A stretch of 64,000 nucleotides of DNA from Ganoderma boninense (taxonomy: Eukaryota; Basidiomycota; Agaricomycetes; Polyporales; Polyporaceae), in NCBI GenBank assembly GCA_002900995.3, contig CM035305.1:1550001-1614000 (forward strand), written 5' to 3'. The position numbers and the translations under genes were made by a program. Positions 10,839 to 24,000 of this stretch are shown piece by piece (the stretch's first letter is position 1; the number at the start of each line of letters is the position of its first letter). The notes below the pieces were generated by a model. It had not been told where the DNA came from, ran no database searches, and saw only the letters and a list, made by a program, of their open reading frames with translations.

Positions 10839-13800
10839 ATGTCTGCTGCGTCTTCGCCGAGGGTGGAACCCTCCCCGAGACGGTCTCCGTGGTACGCTTT
10901 GAGGGGTACGGATGGCAGTAAGTTACGCACTGTACGCCGGGCCCAGCCAAGGGCAGAGTACAACCATCTTTCTCAATGTTCGTTTGCTCTCCTCAACAGC
11001 CTCTACCCCGCCTGGATATGCGTCGGACCCGAAGTACAAGAAATACACCCAACAGGTCGAGAAGTGTTTGAGCTCTTTCGATAACGTAGGGGAGTGGGCG
11101 GACTTCATCTCGTTTCTGAAACAATTGCTCAAGGTGCGTACGTGTCGGCTTCGCGCTAGTTTCTTGCGCTTAACCATGGAATATGCCAGACGTTCCAATC
11201 GTACCAGCAGTTCAAGGAGATTCCACGGAAGCTGGTCGTCGCGAAGCGGTTAGCCCAATGTCTTAACCCCGCGTTACCGAATGGTGTGCACCAGAGAGCC
11301 TTGGACGTGTATTCGCATATATTTGCAGTACTTGGGGTGCGTTTCGTGTCGTTCCGTACGTTTTTAATCTGTTGCTCATCGAGGCTCCTGCAGTCCGAAG
11401 GTTTGCAGCGCGATTTGGCACTATGGTCATCTGGACTGTTCCCCTTCTTCGAATACGCCGCGACCGCTGTCAAGCCCACTGTTCTCAACCTATTTGATAT
11501 GCATTACCTCCCTCTCCAAGGTGGCCTTCGCCCGGTCACCAAGTCATTCATACTTGCGTTGCTCCCAGGACTGGAAGAAGAAACTGGGGAATATTACGAC
11601 AAGGTGCGCGTTGCATTATGCACGTAGTTCGCCAAGATACGAGCATTTGTACAGGTTCTCGCACTCCTCGACCGTCTGGCTGGTACAGTGTCCCAGTCTT
11701 TCTTTTTCCAGAATATTTGGCTTGTGATCCTCACAACGCCGCGCGCCCGGGGACCCGCATTGAGTTACCTCTCGCGGCGACTACCGCAATTCAAACCAGA
11801 CGAAGGTCAATGCAACTGTTCCCTCATGACTCCCGTAATAACTCACTGGGGTTCCTGGTTGCGTAGACATTACTCCTATCGTTGGCAACGACATAGGTCT
11901 AATGATCCGGGCATTCGCTGCGGCACTCGAAGATGACGACCTCCTTGTCCGGCGCGGTGCCCTGGACATCTTGCAGCAGTCGCTGCGCATCGACGGAGTT
12001 GCGGTGAAGAAGGCGCAAGAGGACGACCGCTGTATCCTCATGCGCGCGGCAACGAGCGTAGTTTTGCGACGGGACTTGGCGCTGAACCGACGGTTATTCG
12101 CATGGCTTCTCGGTCCTGTAGAAGGAAGTCAAGCCCAGATGGATTACTACAAGGCGCATTCCTTGGAGCTGTTGAGGTCCACGCTCAGGGTATTTACCGC
12201 TTTTCAGACGTCTGCTCACGTGCTGTACTCATCATGTACAGGAAGAAATGTTCAACCCTTCACCCGAGTATTCGCAATCGCGCCCTTTCAAGATCTTCAT
12301 CTCCCTACTGGACAAGTGGGAAGTTGGTTTGCCGCTGACTGAAGTCTTAGTTTATGATGCCTTCAAGGCACTTCGGAAGGCCTTGGAGTCAGGGCAAGAT
12401 GCTGGAGACGACGTAGGTATCCCAATGAATTCTGCCTGATTTGAAACCTAACTTTGCACTTTGGCAGTTAACGATGACAGGAAGCACCCTGTATGAGGCC
12501 GTCGAGCAACAAGCATTGTGGAATCGACTGCTCGTCGCCATTATGTCAGATCTGAACTCCGGTCAGGGGTCCAGTCAAGTAAGGCGTTAACAGTTTAATT
12601 CAGTAGTCAGGTTCTGAGAAGGCTTTCAGGGATGCAGGATGGTCAAATACATCTTGGCGACGTTCCATACGCATGACGAGGAAATCGAGACACTTCATCT
12701 TCCTGTGATATTCACGGCAATCCTTGGGCTTCTCGCAGTAGGTTGCGCTATTTCTTATAATTGACGATCTCATAGCTTATACTGCTCTTTAGTCAGATAC
12801 TGCAGGGAGTACAACCCAGCCACTAGTGGTCTTGGAAGGTCTTGCCTTGGCACTTGAAGTCTTGAAACGCATCCCCCACACCGCACTCCGGTCACGTCCA
12901 CCGTTACGTCAAGAGCAGTCCTCCTTAGCCGCCGTCGACGTGGTCTCCTTTGCCTGCGCCTTCTATAACGTCGAGTCGGACGGTGACGTGGTATCATTGA
13001 CATCGAAACGCTCAACCGTGCCTTTTGTCAGTGCGTTCGAAGATGTCATCTCCTTGAGCAGCTCTGCTGCAAAAGAAATTCTGTCTGGCAATAAAGAACG
13101 CGCTCCCCGAGATATTCTGTTGTCTTCTCTGTCTTTGTTAGATCTGCTCCTGAATCGTCTCGACGAAGAGTCGGATGTGCCCTTTGTCGCAGCTTGGGAA
13201 TCCTCTTCTTGGCTCTCGACCATGCTCAGCTGTCTTCAGCAGAAGGTCAGACCCACCTTTATTTTGAGAATGTCAGTTAACTTTTCAGACAGACTGTCAG
13301 CTTCACCATTATGGACCGTTTTATTACGACTGCCATCAAGATTCATCGGACAGAGAGACTGGAGCCAGCCTTTCTGCTCACCAGACGTTCGCATGTGGCA
13401 ATCATGGTCAACATGGTATGTCTTCTAGTGTTCTATTCACATCGACACGCGCTCACAAGTAACAGCTTCTTGGGTATTTGCGTCCATCATATACAGCGTA
13501 TCACAGCCGTGCCGTCAACCTTATCTGGTCGTTGGAGCAATTAGGCACTCAACCCCACGTGGAGTCTGTGATTGCTCAGAGCCTATCTGCCCGCCTTCCA
13601 ATCGAGCTTCAGGATGCATGCGAGGCGTTCGGAGTATTATGGAGGTTAACGGGTATGTACTATGTTTCGAGTCTCCTATCTTCCCGCAATTCACTTCCCA
13701 TTCAGACGACAGCATGCTTCCTGGGGTTCACTTGAAGGTGCCGATGATGACCGTGCTGGAAACGCTGAGAAGCGACGATCCGCAATTGAGACGAATAGGC

Positions 13801-16800
13801 GAGACATGGATGCGGTGTAGCCTAAAATCCTACGTTCGGTAAGCTTCCGCTTCCGTGCTTGGACGCGATTTCTCATTTTCTCACAGCGTGCTTGACCCTA
13901 TGTTGTTTGATCTACTTGATCCCACCATCCGGTACTCGCCATCAACAACGCAGCTCAAAGGCAAACAGTTGCAAGGGTTCACATACGATGCGCCATTCGA
14001 CCAGCATTACGTGAACTACTTGCTCGAGACGCTCCTCTCGGTTGTCAAGTTCGGCGGTCTTGGGTTCTGCAAGATTGCTCGTAGTACCCCAGTCAGCCGT
14101 TCACTGTACAACACACTTCTCCAACGCCTGCATGCTGGTATGTCTTAGTGTTGAGTGTCATTGTGTCTGCCGTTCGGTTTAGACTAACCTCCTGCCTTGC
14201 CCAGTCACTACAGCATTCCCCGACGCAACATACATGGATATAATCGTATCCCAATTACTCATGAGGTCAGTGTTGCCAATGATACCTCTGCACAGCTCCT
14301 CACGTTGTCGCAGGATACTGCAATCCGAACCGAAGGCGTCATCGTTGCAGACTATGCAACCATACCACATCGTCGCACAGAATCTTGCAGTGGAACTACT
14401 GCAGGCACTCGTCAGTCGCGGTGAGGTTGACCTCATCACACTCCAGTCCCTGGAATCAGCAATCGTTCAAAAGCTCTACTTCTGCGTCCATACCGGAAGG
14501 TTAGACCTACAGAACAAGTTGCTTCACCTTCTCCACACAGTCATAGTCGCATCCATCGCCGGCTCTGAGGAGCGCACTTCTACCATGCAATTGGACTCTG
14601 CCAGTCTTCAGGAAACCCCAAGTTCTCCAAGCAAGCAGTCGCATGCCGTCCATCCGCTGCTGGTTCAAACGTTGGTCGATGGCATTTCTGCCCCTGCCAA
14701 CCGATCGATTCTGCAACATTGGCTTGACTTCATCTTGACGACTGTGCCCCACTTCAAAGAGGCACTGAAAGCCGTGGTTACGCCTTTGACCGACTGCGTA
14801 TGCAGGCAGCTACAGCTGGCACTCACGGAGATCTTGGAGGCTTCGTCCGACAGTTCACGTGATGCCGATGATATCGTGTCCTATACTACAGATGCGGACT
14901 TCATGATGCTGTTGACTGCGCTGGAACGACTGTCCCTTCTGAGCATGACCCGCATTGTAGGGGAGCAGCCACCAGAGGAGGACCAACAATTGATGGACAA
15001 AAGTTCCTCAAGAGTCAAGTGGCTTGCTGGGCTATGTTTCGAACGTCTTCGGTTCCGATGGCCCATCCAGTGCAACAGACGACGCTAACTCGGTAAGATC
15101 ATTGCACAAGCTGCAATGCACTAAACTTACTGTGCCATCATCGTCATGCAGGTAAAGTCATCCGATAACCGATGTCTTCACAACGCAGTGCGGGTTCTCT
15201 ACGCCATGTGGGATAGGCTAGTTATTCCGGAGGGTAGCCATTGGGCCTCAAGAGAGGAGTCGCTGGCTCTCATCTACACCCGCTCACGAAACCGGAGTAG
15301 ACGCGTTTTGGAGCATATGTTCCGAGCCTATTCTACCGAGGTTCTAGAGGCTGTAGTCGATTGTTGGCAAGAGCAGGTTGCGGTAGGTGCCTCTTCCTAC
15401 ACATCACCACTTTTCTGACTCCCGATGTAGGCCCGGCCGGAAAGCGCGGACAAATCAGCAGCTTACGACCTCGTCGACGTCCTCACATCGAGCGCACAGA
15501 ATGCTGTACATATGTTGTGCGAGAGCATCTCGTGCCGAACCCCAGGGCTTTCAGAGCGTACCAAGAAGGTGCCGGCCTTCGCGGATCTGTGAGTGTGGCG
15601 ACGTCTTGCACCAACTTCTACTGCTCACGGTTCTGGCGGCAGTCTTGATATGACCTTGTTTGACTTCCTCGAGCAATATATGAAGCGATTGGAAGGACCT
15701 CTGGCTTTGCAAGTATGGAATCGGTTTTTGCAACTGGGGAAAGACTTGCTGCTTTCTATACGCGACTTCCGACCACAGGCCTTCGCTGCGCTGAAGTAAG
15801 CTTTGTTCTCATGCGTTGTCGTGCAAAAAAAGCTCAACGCAATGCAGGTGTTTACCGTTCTCGCGGACAAGGTCTCCCAAACAACAGCGCTGGATGACAA
15901 GCGCATGCGCAAAGATATGCAGGAGACATATGGCAAACTCCTTGATATTTGCGTCCTGTCGGGCCGCGCTGTCGAGTCAGGGTCTTGGATACGAAGGACT
16001 CCGAGAGAAAACCTCGCCTTGAATGGTAGGGACTCCCCAGCGCTTACTCTTCGCGGTAGGTCGTCCAGTGGGGTCTGGGTTTCAATGGAGTCTCACAACC
16101 ATTTGGATAGCTACGGAAACCAGAGATGAGAAGAGTGCCAGCACAACGTCCTTGCCGCTGCCAGATTCAGCCAAATCCGGGTATGCTACAGACGTTGTTC
16201 AGCAGGTACGTCCCGAAACTTTTGCCCCTGTATGCATGCTGACCTCGCGAAGGTCAACTCATACATTGCATCGGATGCTCTACCAAATTTGCGTAAATTC
16301 CTCATCGATTCAGACAAGATCTTAGCAGCATGCAATCAGATCGTCTACAACATTGTGACTCCCGCGCTGAAGGGCAAATCAAGGTATGTTCATTGGCCAA
16401 CCTGACATATACGATGCGTAACAATCACCATAAAGACCGTTGGATGCGGACGACGACATCATCGCAATCATCCGAGAAATGACCAAGATCAACGTTGCCG
16501 TGAAAGCATGGCGCTCACCTGTGTACGACAGCCTCAATGACAACCGATGTTTCAATTCGACGGCAGATGCGGGAGAGAAATGGATGCCAATGGTCAAATC
16601 TCTCTTCGACACAGACAAGACCTCTTTACCTGAGCTGCTAGGTGATCCCAGTACTTGTAATGCATGCATGCTGTATATTGATGATTCCCATTCAGGCAAG
16701 ATCACGACAGTCGCTTCTGCGAACATCTTCACGAACCGGGAGTACGAGATGCTACTTCGCTCCTTGAACTTGAGGAGGCTATCCTACGTGATCCTGTCTG

Positions 16801-17608
16801 CGGAGAAGAACCATTTCCTCATTTCGCTTCCAAGCATTCAGGAGAAATTGGTCGATACTCTTCGCAATGTCTCGGCACCGATCGTGCAGAGCGAAGTGTT
16901 CCTTTGTGTGCGAGTTCTGGTGTGCCGGCTCTCGCCACACAACTTGTCGAGCTTTTGGCCAGTCATCTTGACGGAGCTGGTGAGTTTACATTGCGGCTAT
17001 CGCAGTATTGGATGCTTATGTTTCGTATCTAGTACCGTATCTTTGAAGGGATGCTGTCCAACCCCCCAAGCGATGGGTCCGAGGATCTCGGACTCATTCT
17101 ATCCGCCTGCAAACTTTTGGATCTACTGTTGGTACTGCAGACCGAGGAGTTCCAAGTGTAAGTCTCCTGATGTGACCTTCCTGAGCTACAACTAACAGTT
17201 CTACAGACATCAATGGATCTTCATTACGGACACCGTCGATGCCGTTTACCATATCGACGATTGGTCTCCGGAGGCACTGCTGGACCAGCTGTCCGAGGTT
17301 ATCGGAGCCCTTCCCATCCCAGAGGTAATGGCAATCCACACTGCCACCACGTCTCGTCCACTGACCTTGTTGTGCAGAGCGATGCCAGACCACCTGTATC
17401 ACACCTACCCACACCTTCCGCACCTGCAAGACAGATGCGTCGTCCGCTCCTCGGATCCCTGCGGCAGATTGACAGCGTCCGCGACCTCGTTCCGTTCTTC
17501 TCAGCAGCAAGCATATCGTCGTACGAGAGCGTGTACAACAGCGGAGGGCTTATCGACTGGCCGACGGTAGAACGCGGCCTACTCGAAGACCTCTTTGAAG
17601 GGAGGTGA
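10839..17608 (+). CDS. DOP1: Dopey/DOP1 family membrane-trafficking protein
   Basis: Twenty-seven exons: 10839..10917, 11000..11133, 11190..11336, 11394..11603, 11655..11805, 11867..12189, 12242..12412, 12468..12578, 12630..12737, 12793..13245, 13293..13415, 13466..13652, 13706..13838, 13887..14137, 14205..14265, 14314..15092, 15152..15382, 15431..15588, 15643..15795, 15848..16055, 16111..16205, 16253..16383, 16436..16641, 16696..16979, 17033..17157, 17207..17324, 17378..17608. The Dopey N-terminal domain is unmistakable (YASDPKYKKYTQQVEKCLSS, NPALPNGVHQRALDVYSHIF). Helical-repeat middle and conserved C-terminal ANIFTNREYEMLLRSLNLRR follow. DOP1 acts with Mon2/Neo1 in endosome-to-Golgi traffic and polarity. 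Two frame problems occur: near 15017 (one extra base, or a 58-nt intron 14957-15014) and at the donor 15796, which looks one G short. Confidence 0.93.
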
Positions 17609-18370
17609 TCGCATTCACGAGCAACTGAGTTGCTTGCAGTCTGGCCCCTTCCCTTTCCAGCTTACGAATCGTGCCATGATGACCCTCTGCACATCCAATC
17701 GTCACCCTCTATCTTCAAGCTTCACAACGCAATGGATTTACTTTATGCGGCATCCCGTTTTGTATTCCTGATACCACTGCTATCACATTCTATCCGCCCG
17801 CCATGCTGCTGGATGATGTTCGTAGCGGGCCCGTGAAGAACCCTTCTGCGCAGTGCGCACAACCACCGCCACCCGTGTTCTAGCACATTCGTTGAGCATC
17901 CCTTCGACACCGCTCGTAGTAATCAACTGTGCAGCAGCGTGGTATGCCACCCGCCGGTTACGTGACCTCAATTCCTGTCTAGGCCTTAGTCCTGGGCGAG
18001 AATGGCTGCAGGATCGTCGATTCCTCAGCAACAAGCGTGAGGTCCTTCACAGACATTAGTCATTTCCCTGACTGCGAGCAAACGTAGCGCCGACACATGC
18101 ATTGACATGCCTCTGGCCGAGCGTTCGGAATTTTCAACTTACGGCGCGTGCTGGGTGCTGAGTAGTTGGGCGGCTGGGGCTTTCGACCGACCGACCGGCA
18201 GACATACAAGGTGGCTGCAAGCAGAACGTTCGCTAGTATAGACTCCTTAAAACAAATGATAAATACAACGACAGGGCGAGCGCGCATAATAGGAATGCTG
18301 AACCAGACGATCGTAGGCCAAACAGCGCAAGGAGGGACCGCCATCACGAGAAACTCCTTTCGGGTAAGGC
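17609..18370. other. Convergent intergenic, 762 bp
   Basis: 3' flanks of DOP1 (plus) and the EF-hand gene (minus). Only short frames without domain features. Long for a convergent gap here, so extended 3' UTRs are likely. Confidence 0.5.
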
Positions 18371-19726
18371 TCAGAAGTCGCCCCAAGTACGGCGGAACTT
18401 GTACTGGATTTTCTCCTGCGTCAGTACCCAGGTCGGCGAGGCACGCTGGAGAGGTAGAAGAAATGGCCGATCGGCGACTCACCTTGTATGGGACGTTCTT
18501 GCGCATCTTCTCGCCGGGGGACTGGGGCGACTTGTATCCGGACTCGCCTTGGCCCCACTCACCGTGGTTCGCCGCCTCCTGCTTGGCGCTCGCAAAGCGC
18601 ACCGCGGGGTCTTGCTTGTCTGCGGGAATAGCCCGCTGGGGCTTCTTCACCGGGGGCTGTCTGGGGAGCTGGTCGTTGTGAGGGTCCTGGACGAGGAGAT
18701 GGGGCTCCTCGCCAGACTTCTGTTGTTGCTCGTGCTGCTCTTCATGGGCCTCGTGCTGCTTGATCACTTCCTCGACGCTGACACCCTGGTACTTGGCCTC
18801 ACGCTCGGCCTCGATACGCTCGATCTTCTCGTGGTGCGCAAAGTGCTCGAGATCTTCGGGGTGGGTGTACGCCTCGTCTGTCTGCGTCTCGGGGGTAGAG
18901 TGGAATTGTTCTGGCGCAGTCGTGCGGCGTCTCAGTCTGAATGTGTGGGGTGCGCGCATATCCCAACGGAATCCTTACCTTCATGGTGCAGGAAGAATTC
19001 TGCGATACGGAAGCGTTTGAGTTGAGGAAATATGAAATATGCATAGTTCGGGCGTACCGCTCTCGACATCGTAATGGTGGCCCTCGACGCCCATGACTTC
19101 AAAGTCGGGCAACCCTTCCAGGCCCACGGCCTCCAGCTCGTCCAGGGTGATGACCCCATCTCCATTCTTGTCGAGTCGCTTCAGAACCGTCTTGACGACG
19201 AACTCGGCCTTCTCCTTGTGCTCAACTTCATCCTGTCCGGAACGCCTTGGCTTGAGCACGCGAGGAATACATGGCAGCACGCTCACGACGCACCTTCGAC
19301 TTCTTCTGGGAGTACACGTGGTGGACACCATATACTGCCTCGATTTCCTCCTGGTCCCAATGACCATCGCTGGAGCGGACGTAGGTCGGTGTTGGGGAGA
19401 GAGGCAAGGTCATGAGTTGACGCACCGGTTCAAGTCATGGAGCTGGAAGAAACTGGGCACATCGAAGGTGTCGCTGCAGGGGAAGCGTAAGAAGAGTGTA
19501 TGTGTTTCTGAATGACGACGTTGCCATACATGTGGTGTTCGGTGGCCATCTAGACGTCACAAGTAATGTGAGAGGGTATGTCGCGGTGGAAATGCTGGAG
19601 ACTCACGTGTTTCGCGGCGTATTGGGCAGCCGTCTCTCCTTCCTTAGGGCCGTCATGGTCATGCCCACCGTGCGCGGCAACTGCGCGCAGAGATGCGATG
19701 AAGGCGAGGCAGGCGAGGAGCTGCAT
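18371..19726 (-). CDS. Secreted/ER EF-hand protein (nucleobindin-like, SSP120-like)
   Basis: Eight exons: 19726..19607, 19549..19530, 19473..19426, 19369..19294, 19232..19058, 18999..18979, 18910..18483 and 18415..18371, 310 residues. It has a signal peptide (MQLLACLAFIASLRAVAA) and then a His/Asp/Gly-rich start. A degenerate EF-hand follows (LHDLNRDGHWDQEEIEAVYG), then a canonical one with loop DKNGDGVITLDE, and a long Glu/Gln/His-rich coiled region (IERIEAEREAKYQGVSVEE). This layout matches yeast Ssp120 and animal nucleobindin: luminal calcium-binding proteins of the early secretory path. The Ca2+ loop D-x-N-x-D-x-V-x-x-x-E is complete in the second hand; the first also keeps D-x-N-x-D-x-x-x-x-x-E. 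Function beyond calcium binding is inference. Four exons are 21-76 nt. Confidence 0.8.
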
Positions 19727-21035
19727 ATTGTGTGCAGGACAGGGACCACGACGGACACTGGACAGGACTTGGACACGCCGACCAACGCCCACGAGACGCC
19801 CATGACACGATGGCGACCGCTCAGTATGGCATCTTGTTCCCACCGTCCTGCGATCATGATTTCCGGCGGTCGACTTGATGATGGTTTGGAAACTGTTCCG
19901 CCAAGGGGCATGCTCAACCAATCATTGTCGTACGTACTTCTATCCCTGAGTCCTTGAATCACACGGTTTGCTTACGACCCACTTCGAATGCGGATGCATC
20001 AAAGGACTCATTGCAGCGCATGCTCACTGAAATCTCTAACTACCGACTCCCTGTCGCTGACACAATGCCATGCTTATGAAATTTGGAGTTTAATTCCAAA
20101 TTTGCGGAGTATAGGTAGAAATGTGACTTCTAGCGCCGACAGACGCCACCAATTCCACGAAAGCAGTGAAGGACGGCCAAACTCCACGAAGAACACAGCT
20201 GGGCACTTTGGACTTCCAAGAAGGCAGGAGGTTTGCGCCATCGCCGGTGCCTGATTGGCATTGTGGGTGTGACACGAGAAGGTAAGGTGTGACATGTGTC
20301 ATTGTGCATGCACAGCACGGGAGGCGGGCGCTCCGGGTGGCCATGGGGTGTGTTTGGTAGGACTTCCTAATTTGTGGGGAGGGGACAATCAATGGCCGAT
20401 CGGAGATTGCAGCTGATCGCCTCGGTTTCGCTTGACATTTCAATTCGTGCCCCACTCCCGGTCCCGTCCCCGCCTCGTCGTCTTGACTCGCTCTCCATGT
20501 CATACACACATCGGCCCCCCCATCCACACATGCCAACACATCCGACTCACGCGCGCATCCATGAAACTCGTTGCACCGGGCCATGGTCAGTCGCTGGCGC
20601 GCAAAGCCTACGTGGTCGTCCTCGATCGAGGACCACTGTCGACATGATGTGCGTTACGCAGCGGGAGCCGGCCGGGATGCACATAATCATGTTTGACGAA
20701 CTGTCCCACGCTTGGCCGTAATACCAGACTGCCTGGTGGAGTTTATCTCCGCTTCTGCATTGTGATGAAAGACTAGAGTAGCTTAAGGACGCATACAGTC
20801 TCAAGTCCCGGGGGCAATTGGCGGAGCCTCGAGATTGGCCGGTTTTCGGGATCGTTGGTGAGATTCCCGGAGTCTGATGCACGCTTGCTGGATTGGTAAG
20901 TAGACGGCGCTCGGCAACGTTCGTAAGAAGGCCAACGTCCGTCTGCGTTAAATAGCACTCTTGCGTAGATCCGAGCATCGGTCTTCCCCTCCTGTCCTCC
21001 AAGGTCCCCTTTGGCCGTCGCTGTCCCCCCACACC
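19727..21035. promoter_or_regulatory. Divergent intergenic, 1.3 kb, upstream of the ABC transporter
   Basis: Separates the EF-hand gene (minus) from the PDR transporter (plus). ORFs on both strands are domain-free. A TTAAATAG element lies near 20947, about 85 bp before the transporter ATG, and could be its TATA-like element. No perfect PDRE (TCCGYGGA) was seen by eye. Confidence 0.4.
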
Positions 21036-24000
21036 ATGACAGAGTCTCCAGGAGACGACCGTACCTTGCGTGGCGACGCGACGCCTCTCCCCGCCGCCGA
21101 CGCGCATCACGTCAATGTCATAGAGGCCACCGCTCAGTTCAATGAGCTCCAACGCGTCCTCTCCGTACGCTCTCAACAAGCAGACTCAGAGTCAGAGCGC
21201 ACTCGGTCCATCAATGGCAAGGACCCCGAGAAGGGTGGCAGCGATGACCAGGAGACTTTCGACCTCCGCGAGTACCTGTCATCCTCCAATGACCAGACCC
21301 AGGCGGCGGGCATCTCCCACAAACATGTGGGCGTCACATGGGACGATTTGCAAGTGGCGGGTTTTGGCGGCGCGGGACACAAGGTGAGCCCGCTCAGCGC
21401 TTCAATCCTCCGTCGCAAGTTGACCTGTGATCGGCAACGCGGGCTACACTGCATGTAGATCTTTATCAAGACATTTGGCCGTACGTTGTTGGTCTTCTTG
21501 AGTTGCCGCAGACTCGGGGAACTCATCATTTTGCTTCCAGAGGATGTCCTCGGCTTTTGGCTTTCGCCTTTCAACTCGCGCGGCGGCTGGTTGAGTCGGT
21601 CGTCCCCGCCGTCCGACCACAGATGCCGCTGTCAACAATTATCCATCCGTAAGTCTTAAATTTGACCTCGTAGAACGCCTCGCTGACCAGCTGCCCTTTC
21701 CAGGCAATCTGGCTTGTTAAAGCCTGGAGAGATGTGTCTGGTCCTCGGCTGCCCAGGGTCAGGATGTACTACTTTCTTGAAGGCAATCGCCAACCAGCGG
21801 TCAGAATACGCTGCGATCAATGGCGATATTCGATATGCGGGTATCGATGCTGATTCGATGGCGAAGTATTACAAGGGTGAGGTTGTTTACAACGAAGAGG
21901 GTACGTGAACTTCCCGTTGAATGGTGGAGTTACGCCGTCAGGCTAACACGTTTATGCCCACCTCTAGATGATCGTCATATCGCTACCCTGACCGTCGCTC
22001 AGACCCTCAACTTCGCGCTGTCGCTGAAGACCCCCGGACCCAAGGGCCGTCTCCCAGGCATGTCCCGATCGGAATTCGACCACGAAATCCGGAACACCCT
22101 CCTTCGCATGCTCAATATTTCTCATACGGCAAACACGTATGTCGGCGACGAGTTTGTCCGTGGTGTTTCTGGCGGCGAGCGAAAACGTGTGTCGATCGCG
22201 GAGATGATGGCCACTCGCGCACATGTTCTCTGCTTCGACAACTCTACCCGCGGGCTGGATGCGAGTACCGCGCTGGACTTTATCAAGGCGATGAGGGTGA
22301 TGACGGACGTTCTCGGTCAGACGACCTTCGCCACCCTGTAAGTCAACCCCTGTTTCCCACAGTCGGCCCGTGGCTAAATCGACTTACGTGGGTCATTTCA
22401 GTTACCAAGCGGGTGAAGGTATCTACGAGCTCTTCGACAAGGTGCTCGTCCTCGACAAGGGCAGGCAGGTCTACTTTGGCCCACCGTCCGACGCTCGCGC
22501 CTACTTCGAAGGCCTCGGCTTCAAGCCGCTTCCCCGCCAGAGCACCCCAGACTATCTCACCGGCTGCACGGACCCGAATGAGCGGCAGTTCGCGCCTGGG
22601 CGGTCAGAGCATGACGTTCCCTCGACGCCCGAGGAGCTTGAGGCGGCGTTCCGCGAGTCGCGCTTCGCGGGGGACATGCTCGATGACCTCAAGAAGTACA
22701 AACACAAGGTAGAGGCGGATAAGTCAGACCAGGAGGCGTTCCGTCGCTCCGTGCTTGCGGACAAGAAGAAAGGCGTGTCGAAGAAGAGCCCGTATACGCT
22801 CGGGTTCACCGGCCAGGTCCGCGCGCTATTCATCCGCCAGTTCCGGATGCGTCTTCAGGACCGCTTCCAGCTCATCACGAGCTTCACGCTGTCGACGGTA
22901 AGTGGTTAAGCGTAAAAACCCAATGGCGGAAAGGCAGTGGCTGATTGTGTTCTGTAGGCTCTGGCTTTGATCCTCGGTGCGGCATACTACAACCTGCAGC
23001 TGACGTCGGCCGGCGCATTCACGCGTGGCTCCGTCATCTTTGCTGGGCTGCTCACATGTGCTCTTGATACTTTTGGTGAAGTAAGTGGATACCCTGGATT
23101 GTCCACCTCTCGAAGTTCACATCGGCCCGTCCGCATAGATGCCTGTCCAGATGCTTGGCCGTCCTATCCTCAAAAAGCAAACCAGCTATGCTCTCTACCG
23201 CCCGTCTGCTGTCGTAATTGCGAACACGCTCTCCGACATACCTTTTTCGGCTGTCCGTATCTTCATCTACAACCTGATCATCTACTTTATGTCGAACCTC
23301 GCCCGCAATCCCGGTGGTTTCTTTACATACCACCTGTTTGTACGTTCGTCTTTGTTCTGGCATGTTGGCGTGACTGACCCGTGGCATAGATTTACCTCGG
23401 ATTCCTGACGATGCAAGGCTTCTTCCGCACATTTGGTATCCTGTGTTCAAACTTCGACACGGCATTCCGTCTGGCAACCTTCTTCATCCCGAACATGATC
23501 CAGTACGCCGGATACATGATTCCCGTGCAACAGATGAAACGGTGGCTGTTCTGGATATACTACATCAACCCCGTGGCCTACGGTGCGTCTCAGCCGCTCT
23601 AACATCTCTCCATGCTTCTAACCACCCGACATTACATTTAGCTTTTGTCGGGTGTTTGGAGAATGAGTTCATGCGAGTCGGGGTAAGGGCTTCTCTGTGT
23701 GTCTAGTGGTTCCACGAGGACTAACGGAAGGTATTCAGTTTGCTTGTGACGGCAACTCCATCGTACCCCGCAACCCACCAGGTTTGAACAAGTACCCCAC
23801 CGATGTTGGGCCAAACCAGAGCTGCACTCTGTATGGAGCTGTTGCTGGCCAGCAGATTGTGCGCGGCAGGGATTATGTCAACGTCGGCTATGGCCTCAAC
23901 GTCTCCGATCTCTGGCGCCGCAACTTCATCGTTCTCGTTGGTTTCTGCATCGCCTTCCAGCTCACCCAATTGCTCCTCATGGAGTTCTTCCCGCAATTCG

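Noticed and set aside
18166..19025. Plus-strand ORFs of 171 and 208 codons
   Set aside because: Antisense to the EF-hand gene; Leu-rich because they mirror Glu/Lys/Gln codons.
20547..21179. 210-codon minus-strand ORF upstream of the ABC transporter
   Set aside because: Overlaps the transporter's first exon in antisense; no domain or splice logic.
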